This document shows, in pieces, positions 62,242 to 64,000 of a stretch of 64,000 nt of DNA; position 1 is the first letter of the stretch, and each line of letters starts with the position of its first letter. The stretch lies in assembly GCF_016702655.1 (NCBI RefSeq), contig NZ_JADJDO010000001.1, forward strand, positions 372,001 through 436,000, read 5' to 3'. The notes under the pieces are model-generated. The model saw only the letters and a program-made list of their open reading frames with translations, searched no databases and was not told the origin of the DNA. A program made the position numbers and the translations under genes. This DNA comes from Ideonella sp. (GTDB taxonomy: Bacteria; Pseudomonadota; Gammaproteobacteria; Burkholderiales; Burkholderiaceae_C).

Positions 62242-63449
62242 AGCGCGGGCACCTCGTTGACGGCCAGCAGGTCTGCGGCGGAGTGGAGGCCACGCGAGGC
62301 GCGGGCCCACCATTGCGAGAAGGAATCGCAAGGCCGATCGACCGCCGGAAACAGGGTCGGCGCGGCCTCGCACTCGGACCAGCGGGCCAGCCAGGGCGCC
62401 AGATGCGGTTCGCCGATGCTGCGCACGCTGCGTGCGCCCTTCAGGGCGGCGCCGATCGCGACGGCGTCGCCGTGCCAGCGCCGCTGCGCAAGCTCGGCCA
62501 TGCGGCGGCCGACGAAGCGCCAGCGCCGATCGCTCCACGGCCATGTGCGGTGAAAGTCGGCCACGACGATGCCGATGACCACCGTGTCGGACGGCAAGGT
62601 CGCCGGCAGTTCGCCCAGGCTCCACGGGTGCACCAGCCACACGTGGCGGCCCGCCGCGGCAGCGGCGTCGGGCGCCGTGAGGCCGAGGTCCTCTGGCGGT
62701 TCGGTTCCGAGGCGCGGCTCGATCAGCGACGCGGGCGCGAGTCTCGGAACGGTTTCGACCCGCGAGCGTGGTGCCGGGACGCGTGCGAGGCGATCCAGTT
62801 CGTCGTAGGACGTGTCGACCACGCTGCCTGCACTGTGCCACGACGCGGGAGCGTAGCGCGCCAAGTTGTCGGCATTGAAGAAGTAGGGCTTACGGCTGCC
62901 GGTGCCGGCGACCCATTGCCAGCTCAGGTGGTTGCTGGCGATGTCGCCGTCGAGCAGATGGCCGTACAGCCAGTCGGCGCCGCAGCGCCAATGCACCTTG
63001 CGCACGTGCACGACGTAGCTGGCCAGCCACATGCGCGCGTGGTTGTGCAGCGTGCCGGTGGCGTACAGCGCGCGCACCGCCTCGTCGACCACCGGCACCC
63101 CGGTGCAAGCCTGGCGGATGTCGGTCGGCAACTCGCGGGCGTAGGCATCGTCGGGCAGTGGGCCTTCGTGCAGCGAACTCAGGATGGCTTCGCCGCGGTG
63201 CTGCCAGACATGGCGGAAATAGGCGCGCCATCCGAGTTCGAAGACAAACTTGTGCTGCATGTCGAGCGCATGGCGCGCGGCCACGCCACCCAGCACGTCG
63301 ACGAGTGTCACGAAGCCGTGCGTGATGTACGGCGAAAGGCCGCTCACGGCGCCGTCGAGCGAGTTGCGCGTGCGGGCGTAGGCAGCCGGCCGCACGGCGG
63401 CGATGCGGGCGCGCGCCGCAGCGAGCGTGGGTTCGAAGGTCTCAGGCAT
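62238..63449 (-). CDS. Photolyase-family FAD-binding protein without N-terminal photolyase domain
   Basis: The 403-residue protein has the FAD-binding domain of photolyases/cryptochromes (residues 20-220): SPYITHGFVTLVDVL, FELGWRAYFRHVW, NHARMWLASYVVH, WLYGHLLDGDIASNHLSWQWV. The alpha/beta antenna domain normally in front is absent, and a different C-terminal half of about 180 residues follows (VWLVHPWSLGELPATLPSDT, ARASRGLHSAADLL). Thus it binds FAD but may not repair DNA in the usual way. It overlaps the next photolyase gene by 8 bp and the DCC gene by GTGA. Confidence 0.85.
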   Translation of the reverse strand: MPETFEPTLAAARARIAAVRPAAYARTRNSLDGAVSGLSPYITHGFVTLVDVLGGVAARHALDMQHKFVFELGWRAYFRHVWQHRGEAILSSLHEGPLPDDAYARELPTDIRQACTGVPVVDEAVRALYATGTLHNHARMWLASYVVHVRKVHWRCGADWLYGHLLDGDIASNHLSWQWVAGTGSRKPYFFNADNLARYAPASWHSAGSVVDTSYDELDRLARVPAPRSRVETVPRLAPASLIEPRLGTEPPEDLGLTAPDAAAAAGRHVWLVHPWSLGELPATLPSDTVVIGIVVADFHRTWPWSDRRWRFVGRRMAELAQRRWHGDAVAIGAALKGARSVRSIGEPHLAPWLARWSECEAAPTLFPAVDRPCDSFSQWWARASRGLHSAADLLAVNEVPAL

Positions 63450-64000
63450 GCCGGACCCCGATCGCGCCGCGGCGGATCGCCGCCACGCGCTCGATGACAC
63501 CTTGCTTTTGCGTGTCGGTCAGGCGCGCCAGGTTCCTCACTTGCAGCGCCATACGCGGGTTCTTTGCCAGCTGCGCCTCGTGGCGCATCAGGAAGTCCCA
63601 GTACAGGGTGGTGAACGGGCACGCGCGCTCGCCGCTGCTCTGCGCGGGGTCGTAGCGGCAGCCCTTGCAGTGCGGGCTCATGCGCTGGATGTACTTGCCG
63701 GTGGCGATGTAGGGCTTGCTGCCCATCACGCCGCGGTCGGCGTACTGGCTCATGCCCAGGGTGTTGGGCAGTTCGACCCACTCCACGGCATCGACATAGA
63801 CCGCCAGGTACCAGGCGTGCACCTGCCTGGGCTGCACACCAAGCATCAGCGCGTAGAGCCCGATGACCATCAGACGCTGGATGTGGTTGGCGTAGCCGTG
63901 CGTGAGCGTCTGTTCGAGAGCGTCGCGCAGGCAGGCCATGTCGGTGTCGCCGGTCCAGAACCACGCGGGCAGGTCCTCTCGGGCATCGAGCGCGTTGCGT
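63442..64000 (-). CDS. FeS-BCP/CryPro-type photolyase-cryptochrome, C-terminal part (5' end outside window)
   Basis: The frame is open to the window edge. The visible 185 residues match the C-terminal half of prokaryotic (6-4) photolyases and CryB/PhrB: QRLMVIGLYALMLGVQPRQV, AWYLAVYVDAVEWVELPNTL, GMSQYADRGVMGSKPYIATG. They include the cysteines for the [4Fe-4S] cluster (HCKGCRYDP, ACPFTTLYWDFL). These enzymes use FAD and a lumazine cofactor to repair (6-4) lesions or as light sensors. It is the first visible gene of the minus-strand light cluster. Confidence 0.9.
   Translation of the reverse strand, partial: RNALDAREDLPAWFWTGDTDMACLRDALEQTLTHGYANHIQRLMVIGLYALMLGVQPRQVHAWYLAVYVDAVEWVELPNTLGMSQYADRGVMGSKPYIATGKYIQRMSPHCKGCRYDPAQSSGERACPFTTLYWDFLMRHEAQLAKNPRMALQVRNLARLTDTQKQGVIERVAAIRRGAIGVRHA

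Overview
The window is GC-rich DNA (visibly about 70% GC) from a betaproteobacterium of the order Burkholderiales, most like the Leptothrix/Rubrivivax/Comamonadaceae side. The evidence is the conserved chromosomal block ompA, gyrA, pheA, tyrA, aroA-cmk (fused), rpsA, ihfB, lapA, lapB, rfaE1, hldD, comEA-like, together with ppx/sixA/ppk, an AlgZ/AlgR-type pair beside argH, and a tmRNA on the minus strand. No tRNA or rRNA gene was seen.

Layout. 1-9.6 kb: polyphosphate genes (ppx end, ppk1, sixA), a two-component pair, a large FtsX-type permease and a DODA-like dioxygenase. 9.6-10.2 kb: nested inverted repeats and dispersed GC-rich repeats. 10.2-16.6 kb: AlgZ/AlgR-like pair, argH, a BamE-like lipoprotein, ssrA, gph, ubiG, ompA with a clear terminator. 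16.8-30.1 kb: a co-directional plus-strand housekeeping run from gyrA to a ComEA-like protein, mostly joined by ATGA overlaps. hldD has an apparent one-base frameshift directly after its start codon. 30.1-36.8 kb: patatin, glutamine amidotransferase, an unusually short P450, a cysteine-synthase-like enzyme, a FUSC-type protein and a CoA-disulfide reductase/rhodanese fusion.

36.8-46.2 kb looks like an accessory island. It holds a tight five-gene operon (thermostable-hemolysin family, AMP-dependent ligase, haem-oxygenase-like diiron enzyme, SDR, TPR protein) next to a QseB/QseC-like two-component system. Both the operon and the system carry a similar direct-repeat operator about 65-70 bp upstream of their first gene. 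Remnants of other genes lie on its edges: an IS1595-type transposase with a dihydrolipoamide acyltransferase end, and a PAP2-family start joined to a flavocytochrome c sulfide dehydrogenase end. This is my leading candidate for an undescribed system, probably making or modifying a fatty-acyl-type product under QseBC-like control.

46.4-59.4 kb is a decaying, mobile-element-rich zone. It contains two internally deleted IS91-like transposase remnants that share a palindromic insertion, two apparent dnaE C-terminal remnants, a broken LytS/LytTR pair, a nonsense-interrupted mlaC and a truncated DUF3047 gene. It also contains a three-gene envelope-type operon (secreted protein, Sel1 protein, tandem-repeat lipoprotein) into which a complete IS4-family element has inserted exactly at an overlapping stop/start codon. 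The 9-bp duplication rebuilt both codons.

59.4-64 kb is a probable light-response and photorepair cluster: a BLUF photoreceptor, a small membrane protein, a histidine phosphatase, an SDR without the catalytic tyrosine, a DCC-family protein, and two photolyase/cryptochrome-family proteins, the last cut by the window edge.
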